Shown here: positions 1 through 9,561 of the stretch, in pieces | How the letters are laid out: each line of letters starts with the position of its first letter | How positions within the stretch are numbered: the stretch's first letter is position 1 | Assembly (NCBI GenBank): GCA_036785325.1 | Contig: JAXIVH010000028.1 | Location: 2,073,084-2,137,083, forward strand | DNA from: Urophycis tenuis | Taxonomy: Eukaryota; Chordata; Actinopteri; Gadiformes; Phycidae | Length of the DNA: 64,000 nt | Direction: 5' to 3' | Notes under the pieces: model-generated | What the model was told of the DNA's origin: nothing | Database searches by the model: none | What the model saw: the letters and a program-made list of their open reading frames with translations, nothing else | Translations under genes and position numbers: made by a program

Positions 1-86
1 GTGTGTGTGTGTGTAAGATGGGGAACACTGAATTCAGGCTGTGTTGAAGGGTACTGTCAACCTTAGGAAACAGATGCCCTTTGAGT

Positions 87-144
<58 letters not shown>

Positions 145-368
145 ATGCACACAAAGTTATACAAGCACACACACAGCCTGTGTGTGTGGGGGGGGGGGGG
201 GCTTCCAGATGTGCATATTTATGAAATATGCAAATGATAACAGTGGGCAGGTGCTTTGGTGTGTGTATGTGTGTTTGTGTGTGTGTGTGTGTATTTGTGT
301 GTGTGTAGGTATATATATTTTGATATTGTATACATACAGTATATTATCGTATATAGTATAGTATATTT

Positions 369-770
369 ACTGAAGGGGACGGCCTACCGCTGGGACCTGA
401 TGCTGTCTGGGTGCATACAGACAGTATGCTGTGTGTGTGTGTGTGTAGGTCACTGAAGGGGACGGCCTACCACTGGGCCCTGATGCTGTCTGGGTGTATA
501 CAGACAGTATGCTGTGTGTGTGTGTGTAGGTTACTGAAGGGGACGGCCTACCACTGGGCCCTGATGCTGTCTGGGTGTATACAGACAGTATGCTGTGTGT
601 GTGTGTGTAGGTTACTGAAGGGGATGGCCTACCACTGGGCCCTGATGCTGTCTGGGTGTATACAGACAGTATGCTGTGTGTGTGTGTAGGTTACTGAAGG
701 GGACGGCCTACCACTGGGACCTGATGCTGTCTGGGTGTATACAGACAGTATGCTGTGTGTGTGTGTGTAG
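369..770 (+). repeat. ~81-bp tandem array duplicating the slc4a11 acceptor and exon start
   Basis: Copies begin at 369, 452, 533, 614 and 693; the sixth, at 774, is the real exon. Each unit holds about 43 nt of exon sequence (ACTGAAGGGGACGGCCTACC onward), a 16-nt linker ending in ACAGTATGCTG, a (TG)n run and TAG. Periods are 83, 81, 81, 79 and 81 bp. The variation is in the TG run, and the first copy lacks the TG-TAG acceptor. Confidence 0.95.
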
Positions 771-944
771 GTTACTGAAGGGGACGGCCTACCACTGGGA
801 CCTGATGCTGTCCGGCCTCATCAACATCCTCATGTCGGTGCTGGGGTTGCCGTGGATGCACGCGGCCTTCCCTCACTCCACGCTGCACGTGCGCCAGCTG
901 GCCTTCGTCGAGCAGCGAGTGGAGGGGGGGCACCTCTATGAGAC
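771..944 (+). CDS. slc4a11: slc4a11 coding exon (fourth from end)
   Basis: The acceptor TGTGTAG ends at 770 and the donor GTGGGT starts at 945. The exon runs from phase 2 to phase 2 and encodes LLKGTAYHWDLMLSG to EGGHLYE, including LPWMHAAFPHS. Its first ~43 nt and the acceptor are tandemly duplicated upstream (369-770). Confidence 0.93.
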
Positions 945-3314
945 GTGGGTACCCCCCCCTCACCCCACACACACACACACACTCTCCCCCTTGCTCTCCC
1001 CCACACTCCCCACACACTCCCCCCCTGCTGCATCCCCACTTCCTCATTCACATCACCGCTTCACGTCCCCTCCCTACCGTCTCACCCCCACACTCACCCC
1101 CGTCACCCCGTCCTCCCCCACCTCACCCCTCTCACCTCCTCACCCGGCTCCCCTGTGAGGGAGTTAGGGACATGATCAGCTCATCAGACTCCCTCAATTA
1201 AAGGTCGATTAGGTCCTCTTCAGAGCGCTGTCATTTGGTACCAGCTTCCTGCTCTCGTCTGATTGGCTGATTGCGGCAGCAGAGCTCCCATCTGTCGTCA
1301 GGGTGAGCGAGGAGACGACCCCCCCCCCCCCCCCCTCGGGAGGTGATGAGGTCATGGCTCTGAGAGGAGAGGAAACACACCTCAGTCGTCCATCTTCAGG
1401 TGGACATGAACAGCATGTCTGTGTGGGAGCTGTGGAGGGTCTCCCATCTCCTCACCACAGTCCTGGGGGGCTCCTGTTACCTTAGATGTGTGTGTATAAA
1501 ACATACTGTGATGTTAACGTGTGTGTGTGTGTGTGTATGCCTGTGTGTGTGTGTGTGTATGATGTGTATGCCTGTGTGTGTGTGTGTGTGTGTGTATGCC
1601 TGTGTGTGTGTGTGTGTATGGTGTGTATGCCTGTGTGTGTGTGTGTATGCCTGTGTGTGTGTGTGTGAGTGTGTCTGCCTGTGTGTGTGTGTGTGTGTCT
1701 GCCTGTGTGTGTGTGTGTGTGTGAGTGTGTCTGCCTGTGTGTGTGTGTGTGTGTCTGCCTGTGTGTGTGTGTGTGTGTGAGTGTGTCTGCCTGTGTGTGT
1801 GTGTGTGTGTGTGAGTTTGTCTGCCTGTGTGTGTGTGTGTGTGTGAGTTTGTCTGCCTGTGTGTGTGTGTGTGTGAGTTTGTCTGCCTGTGTGTGTGTGT
1901 GAGTTTGTCTGCCTGTGTGTGTGTGTGTGTTCCTGTGTTAATGTGTGGGGGTCTCAGGATCGTCCAGGTGAAGGAGACCAGGCTCACCTCCCTGGCTGCT
2001 AACATCTTCATCGGCATGTCGGTGCTGCTGCTGCCCGTCCCGCTGCAGTGGATCCCCAAGCCCGTGCTGTACGGACTCTTCCTCTACATCGCCCTCACCT
2101 CCATCGACGGCAACCAGATGTGTGACCGCATGGCCCTGCTCCTCAAGGAACAGGTGGGGCTCACCTGGGGGGGCGGGGCTCACCTGGGGAGGGCGGGGTT
2201 CACCTGGGGGGCGGGGTTCACCTGAGGAGGGCGGGGCTCACCTGGGGAGGGCGGGGTTCACCTGGGGGGCGGGGTTCACCTGAGGAGGGCGGGGCTCACT
2301 TGGGGAGGGTGGGGTTCACCTGGGGGGCAGGGCTCACCTGGGGGGCGGGGCTCACCTGGGGAGGGCGGGGTTCACCTGAGGGGCGGGGCTCACCTGGGGA
2401 GGGCGGGGTTCACCTGGGGAAGGGTGTGGCTTCCCAAGAGGAGTGTGGCTTAGTGAGGAGGGGTGTGGCTTCAGTGAAGGCGGGTGGTTTGAGGGGGCGT
2501 GGTTTACCTGAAGAGGCATGTTTGTCTGTGTGTCTACATGTTTGAAGTGTTTCACGCAAACCCTCCCCCGTCTCCCCCTCCTCCCCCAGACCTCCTACCC
2601 CCCCACCCACTACATCCGGAAGGTCCCCCAGAGGAAGGTGCACTACTTCACCTTCCTGCAGATGATGCAGCTGCTGGTCCTGTGTACCTTCGGCATGTAC
2701 CCTCTCCCCTACATGAAGATGATCTTCCCCCTGCTCATGATCCTGCTCATCCCCATCAGGTAACCGCTAGCCTGGCTGCTGTTTGTTACTGACGGGTTAG
2801 CATAGCTGCTGTTTGTTACTGATGGGTTAGCATAGCTGCTGTTTGTTACGGAAGTGTTAGCATAGCTACTGTTTGTTACTGATGGGTTAGCATAGCTGCT
2901 GTTTGTTACAGAAGTGTTAGCATAGCTGCTGTTTGTTACTGACCGGTTAGCATAGCTGCTGTTTGTTACTGACGGGTTAGCATAGCTGCTGTTTGTTACT
3001 GACGGGTTAGCATAGCTGCTGTTTGTTACTGTTATGCTACGATACTAGACAATGTTGTCCAGTTAAAAGAAAATGACATATTATTCAAAAGGCAGATGTT
3101 GTGCATAACAGTGTACTTGATGAATAAATGAATGAATTAGCAGGAAGGCTGTCAGTTAGCATTAGCACGAGGAGCCTTGCGTCATGAGAGCTGTATGTAC
3201 ACCGATGCTAACATGGACTGACGCTAACACTCTCTCTCCTGGTTCAGGAATAACGTGCTTCCTCATGTCATCGAGGCCAAATACCTGGACATCATGGACG
3301 CCCAACACATGTAG
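771..3314 (+). CDS. slc4a11: slc4a11, 3' part (last four coding exons): sodium borate / NH3-H+ cotransporter
   Basis: SLC4-family membrane transporter. Mammalian SLC4A11 conducts H+ or NH3-H+, water and possibly borate, and acts in corneal endothelium and kidney. Coding exons seen: 771-944, 1958-2153, 2590-2759 and 3248-3314, with splice phases 2, 0, 2 and stop TAG at 3312-3314. The joined product covers the last membrane segments and the cytoplasmic tail. Diagnostic stretches include GTAYHWDLML, LPVPLQWIPKPVLYGLFLY, YPPTHYIRKVPQRKVHYFTF, LPYMKMIFPL and a tail EAKYLDIMDAQHM. These fit SLC4A11 rather than the bicarbonate carriers SLC4A4, A5 or A7, whose tails are much longer. The 5' exons lie before the window. 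Introns are filled by a compound (GT)n array (1515-1930) and a 20-bp minisatellite (2160-2425). Identification is by remembered family sequence; no alignment was run. Confidence 0.95.
1515..1930 (+). repeat. compound (GT)n array with CTGCC interruptions, slc4a11 intron
   Basis: Runs of TG are broken at regular intervals by ATGCC, CTGCC or AGTGTGTCTGCC, forming a higher-order repeat of about 30-45 bp. It ends about 27 bp upstream of the exon at 1958. Confidence 0.95.
1958..2153 (+). CDS. slc4a11: slc4a11 coding exon (third from end)
   Basis: The acceptor GTCTCAG ends at 1957 and the donor GTGGGG starts at 2154. The exon encodes IVQVKETRLTSLAANIFIG to MALLLKEQ, with the PKPVLYGLFLYIALTSIDG signature of SLC4A11. 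Confidence 0.95.
2160..2425 (+). repeat. ~20-bp minisatellite in slc4a11 intron
   Basis: About 12 copies of a unit like GGCGGGGCTCACCTGGGGAG start a few bases after the exon donor at 2154. Confidence 0.9.
2590..2759 (+). CDS. slc4a11: slc4a11 coding exon (penultimate)
   Basis: The acceptor CCCCCAG ends at 2589 and the donor GTAACC starts at 2760. The exon encodes TSYPPTHYIRKVPQRKVHYF through the membrane segment ending ILLIPI. Confidence 0.95.
2765..3030 (+). repeat. ~31-bp minisatellite in last slc4a11 intron
   Basis: About nine copies of a unit built on TTAGCATAGCTGCTGTTTGT followed by TACTGACGGG, beginning just after the donor at 2760. Confidence 0.92.
3248..3314 (+). CDS. slc4a11: slc4a11 terminal coding exon
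   Basis: The acceptor GGTTCAG ends at 3247. The exon encodes NNVLPHVIEAKYLDIMDAQHM followed by TAG at 3312-3314. This is the short cytoplasmic tail typical of SLC4A11. Confidence 0.93.
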
Positions 3315-3489
3315 CTACCAGCGAAGACATGCTAACATTCCTCAAAGAAGACAAGCTAACGTTCCTCACAGAAGACAAGCTAACGTTCCTCACAGAAGAA
3401 ACAAGAAGAGTATTTTTCAAATGCAAAACTGAAAGGTAGCAAAAAGAGAAAATACTGACTGATTTATTTTGTACTGCAGAGGAGCACTG

Positions 3490-3495
3490 ATTAAA
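3490..3495 (+). terminator. candidate proximal poly(A) signal of slc4a11
   Basis: ATTAAA lies 176 nt after the slc4a11 stop codon. A canonical AATAAA at 6999-7004 is the alternative distal site. Transcript data are needed to choose. Confidence 0.35.
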
Positions 3496-3714
3496 GCACT
3501 GGAATGGTGGGTCATCCCGAGGTTGTAGCCATGACAACTGTTTTACCAACGTGGACAGACTCCATTCGCCTCTCAAAAGGAAAAAAAAACAACACCATTT
3601 CAACAGACCCTCCCAGGAATCCATTTAGATATGTTTTCGGTTTGGACCGTGTCAAACTGTAGTGTCACAGCCACCACCGCTTACTGGTTTACCTTGTAGT
3701 GACCATATTCCAGG

Positions 3715-4150
3715 AGCCTGGCCTTGTGGGGACCTTGCTGTATTATTTTAGGGACCCTAGACCTCTGGGGACCTCAGTGTTGTAGGGACCCTAGCACTCT
3801 GGGGACCTTAGTGTTGTAGGGACCCTAGACCTCTGGGGACCTTAGTGTTATAGGGACCCTAGACCTCTGGGGACCTCAGTGTTATAGGGACCCTAGCACT
3901 CTGGGGACCTTAGTGTTGTAGGGATCCTAGCACTCTGGGGACCTTAGTGTTGTAGGGACCCTAGCACTCTGGGGACCTTAGTGTTGTAGGGACCCTAGCA
4001 CTCTGGGGACCTTAGTGTTGTAGGGACCCTAGCACTCTGGGGACCTTAGTGTTGTAGGGACCCTAGCACTCTGGGGGCCTCAGTGTTATAGGGACCCTAG
4101 ACCTCTGGGGACCTTAGTGTTGTAGGGACTCTAGCACTCTGGGGGCCCAA
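3715..4150 (+). repeat. ~34-bp minisatellite downstream of slc4a11
   Basis: About 12 copies of GGGACCCTAGCACTCTGGGG followed by ACCTTAGTGTTGTA. It is in the slc4a11 3'UTR if the distal poly(A) site is used, otherwise intergenic. Confidence 0.93.
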
Positions 4151-4654
4151 TAGGAACCCAGGTATCTACTGTTATGTGCTTCTCACAATGGCGTTAGTTC
4201 ACCAACACAATGTGATGCCAAAACAAAACCAAGCTGTGTTCTGGCCGTGCCTCAACCCTCCCTCCCACTGTGTAACTCCTGCTGACAGGCCGGCTGCTGG
4301 AACGCGGTTGCTACAGACCGCGGATCACCACGTCTTACTTTGTCACTGTGCCAACTCCGTAACGTGAGCATCAGACATTAGTGTGTGTCGTGTTGTGGCT
4401 GCTGGAGCAGAGTGTGTTCTCTCCACATCATTCCACAGGTGTTATTGTTTATGGAAACAGGGTGGGAGATGCCTCTCTCACCCCCTCCCTCTGATCAGCT
4501 CTTTAAAGGGACGCTCTGGTGGCAGGGACAGCCCCCCCCACGGTAAAACACGGTACAACTGGGTCTGATTGCTGCTGACGTGAACCAGTTACAACATGGA
4601 GTACCAGTAAACCCGGGTTTGACCACAAGGGGCGCCGGCCCTGCAGTCCAGTGA

Positions 4655-4945
4655 AGCTCTACTGGTCCTCTTAAACCAGTCCAGTGTAGCTCTACTAGTC
4701 CTCTTTAAAACCAGTCCAGTGAAGCTCTACTAGTCCTCTTAAACCAGTCCAGTGAAGCTCTACTGGTCCTCTTAAACCAGTCCAGTGAAGCTCTACTGGT
4801 CCTCTTAAACCAGTCTAGTGAAGCTCTACTAGTCCTCTTAAACCAGTCCAGTGAAGCTCTACTGGTCCTCTTAAACCAGTCCAGTGAAGCTCTACTGGTC
4901 CTCTTAAACCAGTCCAGTGAAGCTCTACTGGTCCTCTTAAACCAG
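4655..4945 (+). repeat. ~33-bp minisatellite
   Basis: About nine copies of AGTCCAGTGAAGCTCTACTG followed by GTCCTCTTAAACC. The minus-strand open frame through it is only a product of the unit being a multiple of three. Confidence 0.93.
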
Positions 4946-5579
4946 TTCATGCCAAATAATGAATACATTCCACAGAGACACACGATGTTGTTATTTCCCA
5001 TGACAGCACAAACCAAAACATAGTTTAATTAAAAACGTTTAATATAATCATAAAATAGTTATAATAAAAAGTTATATTAAGGCAATATACGAACATTATT
5101 TGAAGGGAAATGGAGAGTATTTATTAGTGTGTTTCCAGGGGACTGGACGTGTTTTCAGTAAGCTGTTGTACATCCCATGACCGCTGAGTCTGTCCTGTCC
5201 CAACGTGTTCTGTTCTGCTTCTGATTTCTACGTTAGGATTAGCATCTGTTTCCAGCCAACACCGTGTTGAAGTCTGAAAATGTTTTAGTGACGCTAGCGA
5301 GGACCTGTGTTTCAAGAGTTTTAATATAATCTGTCCTGGGTTTCTTATGTTGGTGTTATGGTTAGACCAATGCTTGCTGATGTTGTCATGTACTCCAGAA
5401 CACCTGGAAAATTAGCCTATATGGAAATATTGAGAAAAAATAGAAAAGATAAAAAAAAAAGTCTAAATCCTAAGCACTGTTTTGCTCCTCTGTGTGTTAA
5501 GAAGAACTCTAACAGCATGACCATCCACAGTCCTCCTGACCATCCACAGTCCTCCTGTAGTGTGCTGCAGGGGACCTGT

Positions 5580-6160
5580 ACCCAACACACACACACGCAC
5601 ACGCACACACACAGGCACGCACACATATACACACACACACACACATACACACACACGCACACACACACACATATATACACACACACATACACACACGCAC
5701 ATGCACGCAAACACACACACACGCACAAACACACACACATATATACACACAAACACATACACACACACACAGACACACTTACAAACAAAATGTCCCACTT
5801 CTTAACAAACCAAATGCAGTGAGACATTCAGCAATACTTTGTAAAAAAAACTCTCTGGGGTTACTATTGTTACTGGGGTAACAATAGTAACTATGGTAAC
5901 TGGGGCAACTAGGGTAACTATGATAATTGGGGTGAGTATGGTAACTACGGTAGCTGGGAGTACTCGGGTAACTACGGTAGCTGGGGTAACTATGGTAACT
6001 GTTAACTGGAGTAACTGGGGTAACTAAGGTAACTTCCTTTAACTGGGGTGAGTATGGTAACTATGGTAGCTGGGGGTAACTATGGTTACTGGGGTAAGAA
6101 TGGTAACTATGGTAACCATGGTAACTACGGTAGCTGGGGTAACTTCTCATATATATATAT
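5580..6160 (+). repeat. interrupted (AC)n followed by degenerate GGTAACTATGGTAACTGG array
   Basis: 5580-5780 is a broken AC microsatellite. 5855-6145 is a degenerate array of GGTAACTA, TGGTAACT and GGGGTAACT words. A short (AT)n lies at 6149-6163. Confidence 0.85.
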
Positions 6161-6998
6161 ATATACACACACACAGTACACATTAGATATATAATGCCAT
6201 ACATTGATCCACCCTTCTTTGCCTGTTGAGGCGTTCAGACAAACAAAGTATTTTCTCACAGTTGTGTTTGTTTCTCTAAATTCAATGGCAGCTCGGTCCA
6301 GTTGTTCAGAGAGTTTCTCTGAGTATAGCTAGAGAGTACTCAGTACTCAGACACTCTACTCTGAGTATAGAAAGAGGGCGTACCGAACTCATACTTTACT
6401 CAGAGTATGCTGAGTATAGACAATCCTCAGATACTCAGAGTACACAGGCGTGCGGCCAGAGTATTAAGAATATAATATCTTTAAGCCAGCACTGGTGAGA
6501 GAGAGAGATGGAGAGAGAGACAGAGAGAGTGTGAGGTATGAAGAAATATGTACAGTTTGCAATGCAAAGTCTAGTTTTTATGGACTGTCCTTATAACCCC
6601 ATGGCAAGGCGCTAGTTTGTAACTTTGAAGACTTTGCTCTTACGTGACAGTGTTGTTCTCAGTATCTCAGAGTGGAAGGATCAGTCGTTCCCTGGTTTTC
6701 CCAGTCTTTCCCTGGTTTTCCCAGTCGTTCCCTGGTTTTCCCAGTCGTTGGTTTGTTTGAAAACGCGTTATGTGCTCATATAGCCTACTTTTTCTAATCA
6801 TGAATGTACAATGTGTGGATTTTTATATAGCATACTAATTTAGTTGTGGAACAGAACTGTAATTTTGTCAAAAAGATCAGCTATATTTGTAAGCTGTACC
6901 ATGTAAAGATAAGATGTTTATGAAACAGATTGTGTTGGTTTACTATAGTATAACTATATACTGTACACTGAAAGGAGGCTATCTCAAGCTGTTGGCCA

Positions 6999-7004
6999 AA
7001 TAAA
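6999..7004 (+). terminator. candidate distal poly(A) signal of slc4a11
   Basis: AATAAA on the + strand between slc4a11 and rpia, in non-repetitive AT-rich sequence that resembles a 3'UTR end. Its assignment to slc4a11 is inferred from strand and position only. Confidence 0.4.
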
Positions 7005-7324
7005 GAGTAGTAGTGATGAACAGTATCCGTGTGAATCTGTCCTTTATTAAAATAATCAACATAATCATTATTATTGATTCATCATCATTGGCAATTTATT
7101 GACTGCGTGCTAAAAGGTCCTGGGTTCAAATCCCTATTGTCTCCTAAATGATATGGACTACAGCAGCTATAGGCATCATAATTACTAAAAACAAATAATA
7201 CAATGTAGGTCAATATAGATCAATTAACTAACATAAAATAACGATTTTCTACTTTGGAGAAAAATAAAGTTGAATGCTAAAAAATAAAAATCGAAAAAAC
7301 ATTAGATTATAAACATATTTTTTA

Positions 7325-7508
7325 CTTTACAGTTTCGGGCTTGAACGTCATCCGTACGCGCGGGCTGCGGTACTGCACACCAAGTCACGTGGTGCAGCCG
7401 TCTGTTACCGTAGTATTGCGTGTAGCGGCGCGGTATGTCGCTGCGCCTTACCCGCCGCTACCGTCCAGACACACCACGACGCCCCTTCCTCCTTGGGTGG
7501 GACGTGTC
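7325..7508 (+). promoter_or_regulatory. putative rpia promoter / 5'UTR (CpG-rich)
   Basis: The sequence changes abruptly from AT-rich (7030-7330) to CpG-rich at about 7335, just before rpia exon 1. No TATA box is evident. The transcription start is not resolvable by eye. Confidence 0.5.
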
Positions 7509-7718
7509 ATGAGACTGAAGAGGTGGGCGGGGATCTGCTCCAAGAAGCTCACATCTGGACTAGCCTCCATCCCTCCCAGGGGTCTGCTAGCTACGTTCTT
7601 CCCCAGGTCCTCCGAGCAGCACGTGTGTCTGTGGTTCCGGGCTGTCGCCGGGGGTCCCGTCATGGCCGAAGAGGCGAAGAAGCTCGCCGCGTACGCCGCG
7701 GTGGACAACCACGTCCAG
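7509..7718 (+). CDS. rpia: rpia exon 1 (coding part)
   Basis: ATG at 7509 (MRLKRWAG) or 7662 (MAEEAKKLAAYAAVDNHVQ). The donor CAG|GTGAGG starts at 7719. The frame stays open upstream to at least 7341 but has no ATG there. Confidence 0.85.
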
Positions 7719-9071
7719 GTGAGGCTGGGGGGTGGAAGTGCTAGCACGTGGTGCCAGTTAACCGATGCTAACTGATGACTCGTGAGGCTGGATTATCATC
7801 TAACCCTCAGTGATGAATGGTGGTTATGGGCGCCGGTGTGTGTGGTAGGGTCGGGGGTCAGTCGTATGGAGGGTCCTCGTGGGTCGCTGTGTTGGCTCGA
7901 TGTAAACACTGAATCCTAACGTGTTCCGTCAGTGGAGTGGTTTGACTGGTTGTACTGAACCAGTCCGCCATGCGGTGCTGCACCGTGGACTGCAGACTGC
8001 AAACTTGTTAAAACTTGTTTACTTCCTCGTGTCGTGGATCTTTTGGGAAATTGCCAAACAACACGTTTCCTGTTTCACAAAGATAACAAACTGAAGCTAA
8101 AATGCGTTTTTTAACTCATTGAATGAAATGCGTTTTATCTGCAGAACAACCAAGTGGTCGGCGTGGGCAGTGGATCGACGATCGTCTATGCGGTGGATCG
8201 ATTAGGTAGGAGCGAGTTGATTATTAACCCCTTCACTGTGCCTTAGGCCTATTGATGACCGCTGGTCTAAACTAAATGTTTCCTCCCCCCAGCGGAGAGG
8301 GTCCGCCTGGAGAAGCTGAACATCGTGTGTGTCCCCACCTCCTTCCAGGTGGGCTTCACACTCCAACATCTCCTGGTGTTACGTAGCGCTGGCTGCTCCT
8401 CTGCCTCCTTCATTTGGTCCCAATTCATTAAACTGATTAGGTCTACAACTCGCATGTTCTGCTGTACTACCACATCTCTTCAGTGAAGCCTCTCCCCTCT
8501 CCCTCTCCCTCTCCCCCCTCTCCCTCTCTCTCTCCCCTCTCCCCCTCTCTCTCTCCCCTCTCCCCCTCCCCCTCCCCCTCTCCCCCCCCCCCCCCCCCCC
8601 CCCTCTCCCCTCCCCCCCCCCCCCCCCTCTCCCCTCCCCCCCCCCCCCCCCTCTCCCTCTCCCTCTCCCCTCTCCCTCTCCCCCGCAGGCCCGTCAGCTG
8701 GTTCTGCAGCATGGCCTGACCCTGTCTGACCTGGACCGCCACCCCGAGGTACCGACCCAGCTGACTGCCCTCCGGGGCCTCTAACAGTCCTCTTATTGGT
8801 TCAGAGAGAGTCGGGGGGCTCCTCTGAGATGTTTGGGATGGAGAGGGGAGGGCTCCAGGACTGAGGGGGTGTGGTCATGTGACCAGGTCATGTGACCATG
8901 TCATGTGACTGTTGGCAGCTGGATGTGGCGATCGATGGCGCGGACGAGGTGGACGCCGGACTCACACTGATCAAAGGAGGAGGGTGAGTCTCTCTGTCTC
9001 ACTCTGTGTCTCACTCTCTGTCTCACTCTCTGTCTCTCAATTCAGATAGTCTCTAAGAACATTGAAGATAA

Positions 9072-9133
<62 letters not shown>

Positions 9134-9496
9134 GGGCTGTCTGACTCAGGAGAAGATTGTAGCAGGGTGTGCGAAGCATTTCATCGTCATCGCAGACTAC
9201 AGGTGTGTGTGTGTGTGTGTACGTGCACTGTGTATGTGTGTGTTGGATGTAGTAGCCAATGGGCAGAGACGGCCAACAGTATGAAGCGTCGGTTATGGTT
9301 CTGCATAGTGATCACGCAATGGCCGCGCAGTTGCTTTGGACGCAGTCATGAGCCCGTGATGGTTCTGCGTGGGGTTTACGTGTCGAAATGCAATTCAATG
9401 CCACAGCGGTAGAGGGACCAGAATGAGGACCATTGTGGTCATTACATACAGATTACTAGCGAGTAAAAAAAAAATTTACAGACATGAAGGAAAAAG

Positions 9497-9561
<65 letters not shown>

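Noticed and set aside
7105..7145. tRNA-like T-arm (GGTCCTGGGTTCAAATCCC)
   Set aside because: Matches a B box but no anticodon or acceptor arm could be assembled; probably a decayed SINE.
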